A stretch of DNA of 64,000 nucleotides from Conchocele bisecta (Eukaryota; Mollusca; Bivalvia; Lucinida; Thyasiridae): positions 17,447,686 through 17,511,685 of the forward strand of contig CM055279.1 in the NCBI GenBank assembly GCA_029237695.1, read 5' to 3'. Under the pieces are notes generated by a model. It was not told the DNA's origin and did no database searches. It worked only from the letters and a program-made list of their open reading frames with translations. The stretch's first letter is position 1; each line of letters opens with the position of its first letter. Below are positions 10,941-22,047 of the stretch, one piece after another. Both the position numbers and the translations under genes were made by a program.

Positions 10941-11040
10941 CAGTGGGGTCAGCGTGTAAGTGCACACACAAACGAACACGACAAGTTGGACCCAATCTGT
11001 CGTGTTCGTTCGTGTGTGCACTTACACGCTGACCCCACTG
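10941..11040. mobile_element. 100-bp Tc1/mariner-style MITE, near-perfect hairpin
   Basis: 43-nt arms (10941-10983 and 10998-11040) are perfect reverse complements around a 14-nt loop. Ends CAGTGGGGTCAGCG are flanked by TA on both sides, as expected for Tc1/mariner target duplication. Its duplicated copy is at 15634-15734 (one extra base in the left end). A 30-bp remnant with the same ends and TA flanks is at 47126-47155. Confidence 0.7.
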
Positions 11041-11092
11041 TATATATTAAAACTGTTATTTGATTTCTATGTGGATATATGTCACTCGTATT

Positions 11093-11564
11093 TACGGAGC
11101 CCAGCAGAGACGTAGAATTCTTTTTTTTATTAATTCGTTCCCACGAAATAACAATTCGTTCCCACGATTTAACAATTCGTTCCCTCAATTTAACAATTCG
11201 TTCCCACGAAATAACACTTCGTTCCCACGGGAACGAATTGTTAATTCGTGGGAACCAATTTATTTATTTTTTTTTTTTTTTCATTTGTAAATTGAATTTG
11301 AAATATGGGGGTATAATACTCTTTAGATACAATTAGATACGTTTTGTATCTAAAGGGGAACGAATTGTTAATTCGAGGGAACGAATTGTTAAACTGAGGG
11401 AACGAATTGTTAATTCGTGGGAACGAATTGTTAATTCGAGGGAACGAATTGTTATATCGTGGGAAAGAATTGTTAACTCGAGGGAACGAATTGTTAAAAG
11501 AGGGAACGAAATGTTATTTCGGGAACGAATTAAAAAGAATCCATGTCCCCTGCGGGGCTCCGTA
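11093..11564. repeat. Foldback element, family C (copy 3)
   Basis: TACGGAGCCCAGCAGAGACG at the left and GCGGGGCTCCGTA at the right, with 21-bp ACAATTCGTTCCC units in opposite orientations. The two arms are separated by a T-rich spacer and a small unrelated insert (ATACTCTTTAGATACAATTA region, also near 54830). Confidence 0.8.
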
Positions 11565-13140
11565 CTCGTTCCGCCGCGTAACGATGTTGCGCTGCGGATC
11601 TCAAATACCATGTTTGTCGATGGATACGGAAATGGACAATTGACAAGTCTAGATATTATGACTAGCTCTGTAGTCCAGGCAATGAACAACTTAGGTTGGA
11701 CACAAATGTTAACAAAGCTTTCTCATCTTAAATAGGTCCAGTAGCCGGTTATTATACCGGAAATCTTTTTCACCCAATTCCACCCTTGGCAACTTCGATT
11801 ATTCTGCTTAAATCCAAGATGGCCGCCAAGTCATAAGTTCTAATAGTGAAACTAATGTAAAATTAGTAGTACGTATCATAAAAGTACATTTCATGTCTCA
11901 TTTCCAACTAAATGTATGATACCCTTTAATTTGCTGACAATTAAGGGGTTATCAGATGTCAAGGTCATGTGTAAGGTCAAGGTCAATGTAAAAATTAAGC
12001 ACATTAAACCATAACATGAATACATTTTTATATTAAATATTGTCATTTTACATTTAATCACGGTATATGTATTGCAGCAGCTACAGCGAGAATGATCATT
12101 TGTTTTCTGAGGCATTTAATAAAAGGTCAAGGTCATGTGCTAAGGACAAATGCAATGTCAAATATGACCATAAGAAGCCACACTTGTACGTACAGGTTAT
12201 ATCGACGAAGAAACATAGGTATACAAGTTTCTTTATTTGTGATACCTTTTACTTCTACTTGTACATATCATTATGTGCATATGTAACATGGTCATACGTA
12301 CAATACTGAATACCAAATTTGATGAAAATCGGACTAAACTGTTTAAACCTGCACATTATGCCGAACTGTCATATTTCAACACACCTGCAAGTCTTACCAG
12401 TTTGGTATACCTGGTTTAATGGTCTAAAATCATATAATACAGCAAGCCAATGTAATTAATGCACAATATATTAATGTTTATACGCAATCAACTTTACTTC
12501 ACATAATCGTATATTTATGTGTCTATAAATGCTGGCTTTCCACATGTGTCCCATTCCAGTAAGTGATTCCCTCGAACAGTACACATGCTCGTGTGGCGTG
12601 CAAACCCATTGTTGTGACATTGCAGGTTTTCCTGTCAAACACTCCACTGCAATTGCACCTTATAATGTTAAGCGGTCGTTCTCGTACCGGGAGCTGTGCA
12701 ATTTAAACAGGTAAACGTCCAACGCCCATCCCCATTCCTCAGAAGAGAGATTGTTTCCATGCTATACCACCGGAAGCTGGTGGCAAGTCCTATGACTGCA
12801 AAGAAGCAGCAACTTTCGTCGGCGGAAGCTTCTCTGGCTGCACATAATCAGCTGAGGTAGCCACCTGCATCTGAAACTTAGCCACTCTTGCGGCGCAAAT
12901 ACTTGATGATGCACACCCATATATAACAAGCAGGGCATCCTCGAGCGGGTCGTTGTGGGAATCGAACCAGGGGTCTCCAGCGGATCGGGAGATCCCTGGT
13001 TCGTTTCCCACCTCGACCCGCTCCGAATGGCCGATTCGGCGTGCCATTGGGCAAGACTCGTGCTAGCCTAGTCCTATTGGATGGGGGCTTAAATAGTCGG
13101 TCCCGACATGCAAGGTCATCGAGCCAGTGCCGTCGTTACA
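11565..13140. other. Gene-less stretch of duplication unit 1
   Basis: Contains several AAGGTCA / TCAAGGTCA motifs (11950-11985 and 12122-12134) of the dispersed molluscan kind and no convincing gene. Short open frames such as the one from 12529 have no recognisable domain. A palindromic patch with GGTCTCCAGCGGATC and its flanks lies at about 12940-13020. Confidence 0.5.
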
Positions 13141-13487
13141 TCAAAGCATTTGTTTACTATCCTGCCTTCTTGATACATCCATGAAGACGGTAGTGGGTTG
13201 TTTCAGGGCTGCGTACTTTGTCAGGACAGTCACTTTGCCACTTTGCAAATAGCGTACAAGAATAGCAGAGTTTCTGCAAGAAATGGATGTAGATTTTGGT
13301 TCAGCGTTGTCATAACCTTTGATGTAATCATAATTACCTGCATGATGTGTCACTAGCTGAAATATGTCGGAATCTACTGCAATAACTACCGTTGTTTTCA
13401 TACCAACGTGCTGATGTTGTAACCTGTATCTCCGTCGGCATGCTCGACATCGATGACTGCTTTGGCGATATCCTCTGCAGGAGTCAT
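13141..13487 (-). pseudogene. Fragment of a PIN-like / 'DxD' repeat-associated gene
   Basis: From an ATG at 13485-13487 one frame reads DIAKAVIDVEHADGDTGYNI and hits a stop. The next frame continues KTTVVIAVDSDIFQLVTHHA. The order 'E-A-(E)GD-D ... VVIAVDSDIFQLV' resembles a gene family widespread in invertebrate genomes in which an acidic VVxxDTDVxxLLxxH core recalls PIN/FEN-type nuclease folds. Here it is frameshifted and short. A second, near-identical copy is at 17835-18181. The family assignment is tentative. Confidence 0.4.
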
Positions 13488-14435
13488 ATTAATTGACTGT
13501 TTAGTGCATTGTTATGTTGGATCGTCGTGTAGAACTGTGTCCGTTTCAAATATGAGTCACACCATCTGATTGTGTACACAATGTGCTTACAACACAAATA
13601 TGTATACTAACGTATTAAGATCCGATATTACATAATTATCCCGTCAACACAGTACGTATGTGCCTTGAAACGCGGCGCCGTGAAACATCTTTGATATCCT
13701 GTCAATATGACCTAATCACTGCGTATGCATATGTGCGGTTGTCATAGTCGATTCTCCGATTTTGATGAGCGGCTGGGTTTAGTTTTTTTGTATTGTAAAG
13801 CTATTTGTAGGTGTTGACGGGATAAATAGAATAGTATAGTAGGTTAGTGCCGTGAATGGGAGAAATATCTGGCGCGGCACGGAAACGGGACGTGCTCGGC
13901 ATAGCCTCGCCCATCCCGTTTCCTATGCCTTACCAAATAGTTTTCCCATTCACGGCACTAACCTACTATTATATATTTCCGCTGCTGTATTTATTAAAAT
14001 GTCATCAATGTAGACTGTCGTGTCGACCATCTTCGTTTTTGAACGATGACACAGTGCTCCATATAAGGAATTAGTAATTGAGTATTGTCACTATCATTTC
14101 TGAAGCAATTGGGTATTTCAAAATTTTAATTGGGTAAAATAAAATCACACTACTGTTGCTCATTAACAGACACGGCACAGCAATTATTGAATAGTTTGCT
14201 TCGAAATGAAAACATATCTTGGCATTTCATTACAATTGTCTCATTGGTGACAATTCTAATGAAATACCAAGATGTGTTTTCATGGAAAATAAGAATATGT
14301 GGTCTGTTTATTGTTTTCTGCATATGGCACAATACTGTACATGGAAATTGAGATTCAACGAGAGAACCCATTTGCAAAAATCTGATTGACGGCTATGGAT
14401 AAAACTATTTTTTTATAATTTAATAAATCACACAC

Positions 14436-14621
14436 CTGGCTTGTCGTGTTGTACACGTTAACCGGTACGTATCGGTAACTGGTCCTGGCTTGCGCATTCA
14501 CGGTGTCGATGGCGAATGTCATGGCGTCGATAAATTCCCTGTTGTTGCTGTCAATTCCTTGCTGGCATCCCAGACACCCGGCGTGCTGACCTCCCAATGC
14601 GTATGTGCCGCACACGTACAC
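14436..14621 (-). pseudogene. Truncated duplicate of cystatin exon 1
   Basis: Same sequence as 8579-8766, including the donor (CAG followed by GTGTGTGA). The deletion has removed the ATG, most of the signal peptide and the promoter. No second exon 2 follows because the duplicated unit begins just before it, so this copy cannot make an independent cystatin. Confidence 0.8.
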
Positions 14622-15323
14622 TGCGCACTGCGCAGAAAATAATTACAACTTTGTAATCCAATTATACGATTTGTCAATGCAATATATGTGTTTTAAATGT
14701 TTGACTGGTATATAATAAACGCAATATTAGTACAGTAACTTGATCCTTGGACCGGAAAGCTCTCGTTGGTCTTGGGCAGATCAGCTGCGTCTCGTTGATC
14801 CAGCTGATCTGCCTAATACCAACTCGAGCTTTCATCGCCCAAGGATCAAGTTACTTTACTAATATTATATATGTATAGTGACGTCAGTGTGAATAACAAA
14901 ATGTAACAAATATTCAAACTATTTGGGACCTGACAGCATGTATATAAACTTACCGTGGAGATACGTGTATACGGAAGGTTTCTGATAGTCTGCTTCACAA
15001 TGTGATTATAACACCTTTCTTGTGAGAAATTCGATAAAAGTCAAATTTCATACAAAAAAATAGCATACAATTCCTACTCCCAAATAAAGTCGTAAATGTC
15101 ACAGAATGCAGGATTTAGCGTCTAAATTTCAAAAAAGTTCTTCGGGGAGCACCCCCAAACCCCCGCCGCCTCCACCCCTCCCCCCCCCCCTCGCCCCCGT
15201 CGCGGAAAGAGGGCTAAAAGGCCCCTCCCGGACCCACACCCCCGCGTCGCCACTTCGTGGCTCGTATTCGCGGCTCCGCGGCTAATTACGCACCCAACTA
15301 TTTGAAGGCTGGCTACGGGCCTG
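14622..15323. mobile_element. 3' part of duplicated hAT remnant
   Basis: Equivalent of about 9921-10627, ending at the same CTGGCTACGGGCCTG terminus (15309-15323). It lacks the transposase fragment. Contains the duplicate palindrome 14723-14866. Confidence 0.75.
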
Positions 15324-15786
15324 TTAAATGTATAAGACATTAGTCGAAAATGAATTAGTAAATATGTGAATTAAGTTTATATTGAAAGTTTGGAAACAAT
15401 TCAAAGCAAATGCGAGACTCATTTCCTTTGATTTTGTTTTCTGCAAACTTTCAACATAATTTATGGCAGTAATGTCTCTCGTCTGAACAATGATATCCGG
15501 TAAATATGTTTCACAAATTAAGACATCTGATCTCGTGTATGTTGCCATATTGGCCGAAGGATACATGCTGATGAATCACTCTGCATATTTAGTGTAGTTT
15601 GTGAGCGCATATAAATTACTAATGATGCACTTACATGTGGGGTCAGCGTGTAAGTGCACACACAAACGAACACGACAGGTTGGACCCAATCTGTCGTGTT
15701 CGTTCGTGTGTGCACTTACACGCTGACCCCACTGTATATATTAAAACTGTTATTTGATTTCTATGTGGATATATGTCACTCGTATT

Positions 15787-16261
15787 TACGGAGCCCAGCA
15801 GAGACGTAGAATTCTTTTTTTTATTAATTCGTTCCCACGAAATAACAATTCGTTCCCACGATTTAACAATTCGTTCCCTCAATTTAACAATTCGTTCCCA
15901 CGAAATAACACTTCGTTCCCACGGGAACGAATTGTTAATTCGTGGGAACCAATTTATTTATTTTTTTTTTTTTTTTCATTTGTAAATTGAATTTGAAATA
16001 TGGGGGTATAATACTCTTTAGATACAATTAGATACGTTTTGTATCTAAAGGGGAACGAATTGTTAATTCGAGGGAACGAATTGTTAAACTGAGGGAACGA
16101 ATTGTTAATTCGTGGGAACGAATTGTTAATTCGAGGGAACGAATTGTTATATCGTGGGAAAGAATTGTTAACTCGAGGGAACGAATTGTTAAAAGAGGGA
16201 ACGAAATGTTATTTCGGGGGAACGAATTAAAAAGAATCCATGTCCCCTGCGGGGCTCCGTA
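15787..16261. repeat. Foldback element, family C (copy 4, duplicate of copy 3)
   Basis: Tandem-duplicated version of 11093-11564 with the same T-rich spacer and ends. Confidence 0.8.
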
Positions 16262-17834
16262 CTCGTTCCGCCGCGTAACGATGTTGCGCTGCGGATCTCA
16301 AATACCATGTTTGTCGATGGATACGGAAATGGACAATTGACAAGTCTAGATATTATGACTAGCTCTGTAGTCCAGGCAATGAACAACTTAGGTTGGACAC
16401 AAATGTTAACAAAGCTTTCTCATCTTAAATAGGTCCAGTAGCCGGTTATTATACCGGAAATCTTTTTCACCCAATTCCACCCTTGGCAACTTCGATTATT
16501 CTGCTTAAATCCAAGATGGCCGCCAAGTCATAAGTTCTAATAGTGAAACTAATGTAAAATTAGTAGTACGTATCATAAAAGTACATTTCATGTCTCATTT
16601 CCAACTAAATGTATGATACCCTTTAATTTGCTGACAATTAAGGGGTTATCAGATGTCAAGGTCATGTGTAAGGTCAAGGTCAATGTAAAAATTAAGCACA
16701 TTAAACCATAACATGAATACATTTTTATATTAAATATTGTCATTTTACATTTAATCACGGTATATGTATTGCAGCAGCTACAGCGAGAATGATCATTTGT
16801 TTTCTGAGGCATTTAATAAAAGGTCAAGGTCATGTGCTAAGGACAAATTCAATGTCAAATATGACCATAAGAAGCCACACTTGTACGTACAGGTTATATC
16901 GACGAAGAAACATAGGTATACAAGTTTCTTTATTTGTGATACCTTTTACTTCTACTTGTACATATCATTATGTGCATATGTAACATGGTCATACGTACAA
17001 TACTGAATACCAAATTTGATGAAAATCGGACTAAACTGTTTAAACCTGCACATTATGCCGAACTGTCATATTTCAACACACCTGCAAGTCTTACCAGTTT
17101 GGTATACCTGGTTTAATGGTCTAAAATCATATAATACAGCAAGCCAATGTAATTAATGCACAATATATTAATGTTTATACGCAATCAACTTTACTTCACA
17201 TAATCGTATATTTATGTGTCTATAAATGCTGGCTTTCCACATGTGTCCCATTCCAGTAAGTGATTCCCTCGAACAGTACACATGCTCGTGTGGCGTGCAA
17301 ACCCATTGTTGTGACATTGCAGGTTTTCCTGTCAAACACTCCACTGCAATTGCACCTTATAATGTTAAGCGGTCGTTCTCGTACCGGGAGCTGTGCAATT
17401 TAAACAGGTAAACGTCCAACGCCCATCCCCATTCCTCAGAAGAGAGATTGTTTCCATGCTATACCGGAAGCTGGTGGCAAGTCCTATGACTGCAAAGAAG
17501 CAGCAACTTTCGTCGGCGGAAGCTTCTCTGGCTGCACATAATCAGCTGAGGTAGCCACCTGCATCTGAAACTTAGCCACTCTTGCGGCGCAAATACTTGA
17601 TGATGCACACCCATATATAACAAGCAAGGCATCCTCGAGCGGGTCGTTGTGGGAATCGAACCAGGGGTCTCCAGCGGATCGGGAGATCCCTGGTTCGTTT
17701 CCCACCTCGACCCGCTCCGAATGGCCGATTCGGCGTGCCATTGGGCAAGACTCGTGCTAGCCTAGTCCTATTGGATGGGGGCTTAAATAGTCGGTCCCGA
17801 CATGCAAGGTCATCGAGCCAGTGCCGTCGTTACA

Positions 17835-18181
17835 TCAAAGCATTTGTTTACTATCCTGCCTTCTTGATACATCCATGAAGACGGTAGTGGGTTGTTTCAG
17901 GGCTGCGTACTTTGTCAGGACAGTCACTTTGCCACTTTGCAAATAGCGTACAAGAATAGCAGAGTTTCTGCAAGAAATGGATGTAGATTTTGGTTCAGCG
18001 TTGTCATAACCTTTGATGTAATCATAATTACCTGCATGATGTGTCACTAGCTGAAATATGTCGGAATCTACTGCAATAACTACCGTTGTTTTCATACCAA
18101 CGTGCTGATTTTGTAACCTGTATCTCCGTCGGCATGCTCGACATCGATGACTGCTTTGGCGATATCCTCTGCAGGAGTCAT
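17835..18181 (-). pseudogene. Second copy of the PIN-like gene fragment
   Basis: Near-identical to 13141-13487 (TTGTTTTCATACCAACGTGC region), with the same frameshift. Confidence 0.4.
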
Positions 18182-18229
18182 ATTAATTGACTGTTTAGTG
18201 CATTTTTATGTTGGATCGTCGTGTAGAAC

Positions 18230-20426
18230 TGGTGACGGGTCCCGTCATAGTACTTCAGTTTAGCCATGTCGTCCGTTCTTTTGTGGCTTCAGTTTTTTTG
18301 TGTCGTCATATTTTCTTATACGTGTAGTTATATATGTATTTACAATATTATCGTTCATGTATATTGGCGTTACTTTATCATCATTTTTCGTCCATTATAT
18401 TAATCATTTTGATTGCAGTGTACGTTTTTGTTCTTTTGAGGTATGATGAGGAGGTAAGCGGGATGTTTGTGGCACTGCGTTAATCAGGTTCAATCGCCCC
18501 AGTGGACTGCTTTGTTCACTGGCCGTTCCCAGAATACACGCTTGCTCTAGTGTCTTGTATTCATTCTACTTCATTGTGATTTGTTTGTCCTATTGGACTG
18601 TCATTTATTAGGTAGTTTATTGGTGAATAGTTGTTGTGGTGCTTTCATTACATTTGTTTTCAATGAATGTATTTCTCATACTGTTGCTTTCGTTTTCGGA
18701 CCACACACTGCAGTAGCCGATTTCACCAACATTGCAAAGAATACCTATCTAGCAAAGTATACTTTGAGGGAGTATTTATTTTTCCCAAAATGCATTATTT
18801 CATATAGAACTAACCACAGCATATATTTGATGATTAAAAGTGTGTATAAGTATTATTATACTAAATTTGTTACATTATCACAGCCATTTTGGCTGTGATA
18901 ATGTATTAAATTCAGTATAATAAATATTAATAAATATATCCTAAAATTGAAAATTTCTCCCTCAAAGTATACTTTGCTAGAAAAGTATACTTTGCAATAT
19001 TGGTAAAATAGGTCACTGGTCGCGGAGTGCATGTCTGTGCCGCGTTGAAGGCCCCTCGAGCCCCAATGTGCGCGTTATCCGTGTTTATCATCATGTATTG
19101 TGTTAGTCTTTACATGGGTTCATGAGTCTTCTTTGTGTATTTTTGTTCTCTATTTTAGCAAGAAAATACTGTTTCCCCATCGTTTGACGCATTTCACCAG
19201 AAACTGTGACTGATGCACCAACGTAGTGTCCTGTCTGATGATGATGGACTTCATTCTTAGTGCTGGAGCCGTGATATCTATCAAAGACAATACATGCACG
19301 ATCATTGTTGTTGCGTACATGCTGAAGATACATCACACATATCTTTGAGTAACTGGAATAATTCTTAGGCTAGGAGAACTTGTGAAGCAAAATAGAGAAC
19401 ACTATACCCATTAATCAGGTACACAATTAACTATCACAATATACGTATCATGAAATATATATAAAGCATATGATATAGTATTGACTGAACAGGTAAACCA
19501 TACTCAGCGACCCCCAATGGGGTGGAACTGAAAGCAGCATTGGTTACAAGCACGGGGAGACTTTCTACAGCCAGTACACAGCACAACTAACAGAGCTGTG
19601 CTTTTTACATAGAGAACAATCTGCAATAACATGCAAGACCATTTCTAGACCAGCTGTGATAATGCATTCATGGACAACCTTTACAGGAGATCGATCCTCT
19701 TGTCGCCAGTTTGCATGTGCATGATATTGTCGAATAGAGACTCATGCTGAAAGAGATCGGGAAGAGGGAGTCGACGATGTCTGTGTCGAGAAGATGCTGG
19801 AGATCCATCTTGATTCGTTCCGCCGATGTATTTACATAGACAGCCGATACTACAGTATTTACTTGATTCTTCTGGGAAAACTTGTATTCCTACACAGAAT
19901 GATCGACTATGGAAGCAAGAATCTCATCTGCGATACGTTGGGCCCCATCGACATACATTACCTTGTATGCGATTTACCCTGTTGAGTGACGCACAAGCTC
20001 ACCTGATGTTGTTTGGAATGGTCCCAGCTCACCAAAGACATACAGCAATTCCCATGTATTGTCCATATCATGTCACACGTTGATGATGTCAGGGCACGAT
20101 GACCAGCTCCTGTTTTCGTAAAAAGAACCTGCAATATCGAATATGCGGTGACTAATCCCAGCACATACAGGGCTTGAGAGAAGGAAAAGCTATGAATCCA
20201 CGATCATGAGTTAGGCCACCAGATTATATGATGTCAGCCACTTACTGTGTATACGGATATATTAACTATAATTACATTTTACATACGCTGTTAACTGTTA
20301 CTGTAGTTGCAAATTTCATTTTATGTTACCCTGTTAGCATCACCCATTCACCCCTCTCTTCATTACAAGATGAAGCAACAAGTGACTGCTATCACACATT
20401 AATCGGTACACATTAAGGACAATTAC
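18230..20426. other. Gene-less stretch right of the duplication
   Basis: Unique AT-rich sequence with no convincing gene. The only structured feature recognised is a family B palindrome (18713-19016). Confidence 0.55.
18713..19016. repeat. Foldback element, family B (copy 2)
   Basis: Starts GTAGCCGATTTCACC, centre ATTATCACAGCCATTTTGGC / TGTGATAATG, and the arm with AAAGTATACTTTGAGGGAG is mirrored near 18960-19000. Non-coding. Confidence 0.8.
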
Positions 20427-20645
20427 TGGGGAAATGGCTTGAAAAAAGTAAAAATGAAAGGGTTAACGTCCCAGCAACACCTAAGATCATATAGCGACGG
20501 GACCACAGTTGAAAGTCTCATCCGACTGACAAGTGGGATGGAAATACTATGAAAATATTGTTTTATGCCGGAGGCGAGATTTGAAACCGCAACCTCCGGA
20601 TTGGAAGTCATGTGCTCTAACCACTAGGCACAACCCATCCCGGAA
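20427..20645 (-). mobile_element. tRNA-derived SINE with conserved core
   Basis: Read on the minus strand, a tRNA-like head has an A-box-like TGCCTAGTGGTTAGAGCA, a tRNA-Gly-like TTCC anticodon region and a B-box-like GGTTTCAAATC. The body includes GTCGGATGAGACTTTCAACT, then GTGGTCCCGTC, close to the Meta-type SINE core (a GGATGAGAC block followed by AGGTCCCGT). The acceptor stem does not pair, so it is not a functional tRNA. It ends about 45 bp from the left end of the Polinton-like element. Confidence 0.65.
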
Positions 20646-20690
20646 ATGGCTTGAAAATTAATATAATATGCACGTCTGATTATATAAAGA

Positions 20691-20889
20691 AGTAGTAGTA
20701 AGGGAGTCAAAATGATACCACCTACCGTGATATCATTTATAACCCTCTATAATACCCCCACCACCCCCGAAAATCAAAAAATTGGTTAACGAGGAAAATT
20801 GGGTCTCCCGACAGCAAATTTATGAATTTTTGTAGAAAATAATTTTGAAAAGAGGGAGTCCCAATTATATTGGTAATTGACTTTTGAAA
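20691..20889 (+). repeat. Left terminal inverted repeat of the Polinton-like element
   Basis: Begins AGTAGTAGTAAGGGAGTC. It matches the reverse complement of 34824-35022 over about 199 bp with very few differences (for example ATTTATAACC versus ATTTTTCACC). Near-identity of the two repeats suggests recent insertion or conversion. Confidence 0.95.
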
Positions 20890-20915
20890 GTATATATTGG
20901 TGTCATAAATACATC

Positions 20916-21320
20916 ATGTTTTTTTCACGTCCAATTGAACAGAAAAAACAAGTACCAATATTATTAGAGAAAATGGATAATACAATACAATTTGAATTGA
21001 AAATTCTTAATGACTGTATTGAAGAAGTTTACGAAGCTTACGGGGGTTATAATCCTGTATATAAATTCTATAAAATGAGAACACTAGGCGATATCGAATA
21101 TAGGAAATACCAGCGTAATTTATTACGCTCCGATAAAAACGTTACATTTACAATATTATACCGGCAATTATGTCAACTATACAAGAGGCAAATACGAACA
21201 TTAAGACAGATAATGCGTATCGGATATGAAACTAAGGCGTATTATACAAAAAATTTAAAACCCAACGATTCGTTTACGAACGTACATTTCTACGATATCG
21301 CTTATAAATTTATATTGTAA
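20916..21320 (+). CDS. Unrecognised 134-aa basic protein at the left end of the element
   Basis: First gene inside the left repeat, pointing inward. I chose ATG 20916; another ATG at 20973 (MDNTIQFELK) is possible. The protein is rich in Lys, Arg, Tyr and Ile with a probably helical C-terminal half (LYRQLCQLYKRQIRTLRQIM). No signal peptide, membrane segment or known motif is seen. The CACGTCCAATTGAACAG motif that also forms the palindrome at 34416-34511 overlaps the first codons, so ATG 20973 may be the true start with the motif in its leader. Function unknown. Confidence 0.5.
   Translation: MFFSRPIEQKKQVPILLEKMDNTIQFELKILNDCIEEVYEAYGGYNPVYKFYKMRTLGDIEYRKYQRNLLRSDKNVTFTILYRQLCQLYKRQIRTLRQIMRIGYETKAYYTKNLKPNDSFTNVHFYDIAYKFIL
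20926..20942 (+). promoter_or_regulatory. Repeated motif CACGTCCAATTGAACAG (left copy)
   Basis: A 17-base motif preceded by a T-run and ATG-like sequence (CATCATGTTTTTTT). The same motif, T-run included, occurs at 34476-34492, and its first-base-trimmed inverse at 34435-34450. It is a candidate shared promoter or replication element of the mobile element. Confidence 0.5.
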
Positions 21321-22047
21321 TCACAACACCAAGCAGACGACAATGTTTCACTTACACGTGTTATAAACATGCAAATTATGTGTCCTACCTTACACGTATA
21401 TTAGGTGTCCATTTTATAGAGAGATTACACGATTACGTCTTCCGGGATGAAACATAAACACACTGTAATATATACTACACACACGTGGGTGTGTATTACA
21501 CAACCCGCTATCGATATTCCGGAAGTATTTCTTACATTGTGATTGGTTGGCATGTATTTCATTTTTTTAATTTTACTTTTAATAATTTAGAACGTTATAA
21601 CATATATTATTAAATAAAAAACGAACTTATTATATAAAAAGCAAATAAAAAAAAAGAGTAAATATTTGGTATTGCACAACACGTTTTTAGCTTAATATAT
21701 GTAAAATTAACAACAATACTTTGTCTTGGGGGACGCCCCTTGACGAAAAATGAGCGCTCAGTGCACCCGTGCTGACACTTCCAAGGTTGCCTAGACTTTC
21801 GACACTAATTACTAGATCAGCCGAGAGATGGGGGTGTGCAGTACGGGTAGCTACACCTCGCTAAGCCAAACAGAAAAGAATGAATGAATGAATGAAAGAG
21901 AGTGGCTTAGCGAGGTGGACCCAGAAGGGTTTTGCTGGCGCGGGTTCGAGCCTCGGTGTGACCCAACTTTTTTTTTTTTTTTTATAATTTTCCTAAAATT
22001 AATTAATAAATTGTTTACTGCACCAATATAATTATTTAATAAAAATA
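21321..22047. other. Non-coding spacer in the element with hairpin and tRNA-like promoter boxes
   Basis: AT-rich spacer between two genes. No open frame worth calling. It contains inverted repeats near 21470-21500 (CACACACGTGGGTGTG region) and the structured block at 21854-21983 described separately. Confidence 0.6.
21854..21983 (+). other. 15-bp inverted repeat with tRNA-like A and B boxes and T-run
   Basis: CACCTCGCTAAGCCA (21854-21868) is the exact inverse of TGGCTTAGCGAGGTG (21903-21917), with AATG repeats in the loop. TGGCTTAGCGAGG fits a Pol III A box, GGTTCGAGCC at 21943-21952 a B box at tRNA-like spacing, and a long T-run from about 21967 a Pol III terminator. A T stem can be drawn, but the acceptor stem does not pair, so it is not a standard tRNA gene. 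It could be a tRNA-derived insertion or a small Pol III RNA gene. Confidence 0.4.

Larger units (their letters stand above)
7681..13535. repeat. Tandem duplication, unit 1 (5.86 kb)
   Basis: The sequence from TGTGTCCGTTTCAAATATGA at 7681 is repeated almost base for base from 13536. Unit 1 ends with GATCGTCGTGTAGAAC immediately before the second TGTGTCCG, a direct head-to-tail join. It includes most of intron 1 and all of exon 1 of the cystatin gene, its promoter, a hAT element, several palindromes, a family C element and a pseudogene fragment. The left breakpoint is 14 bp beyond the exon-2 acceptor dinucleotide. Confidence 0.9.
13536..18229. repeat. Tandem duplication, unit 2 (4.69 kb, with 1.15-kb internal deletion)
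   Basis: Near-identical to 7681-13535 apart from scattered substitutions, a shorter C-run and loss of the stretch equivalent to about 8768-9920. The deletion joins at about 14621 with a few filler bases (TGC). Sequence after 18230 is unrelated. Confidence 0.9.

Noticed and set aside
18581..18898. 105-codon plus-strand frame
   Set aside because: Its 3' half is the family B palindrome and no domain or splice context is visible.
20541..20640. Possible tRNA-Gly gene on the minus strand
   Set aside because: A and B boxes are present but acceptor arms do not pair and the sequence continues into a SINE body.
21896..21966. Possible functional tRNA within the Polinton-like element
   Set aside because: Only the T arm can be formed; the 5' and 3' acceptor strands are not complementary. 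Kept as a tRNA-like feature only.
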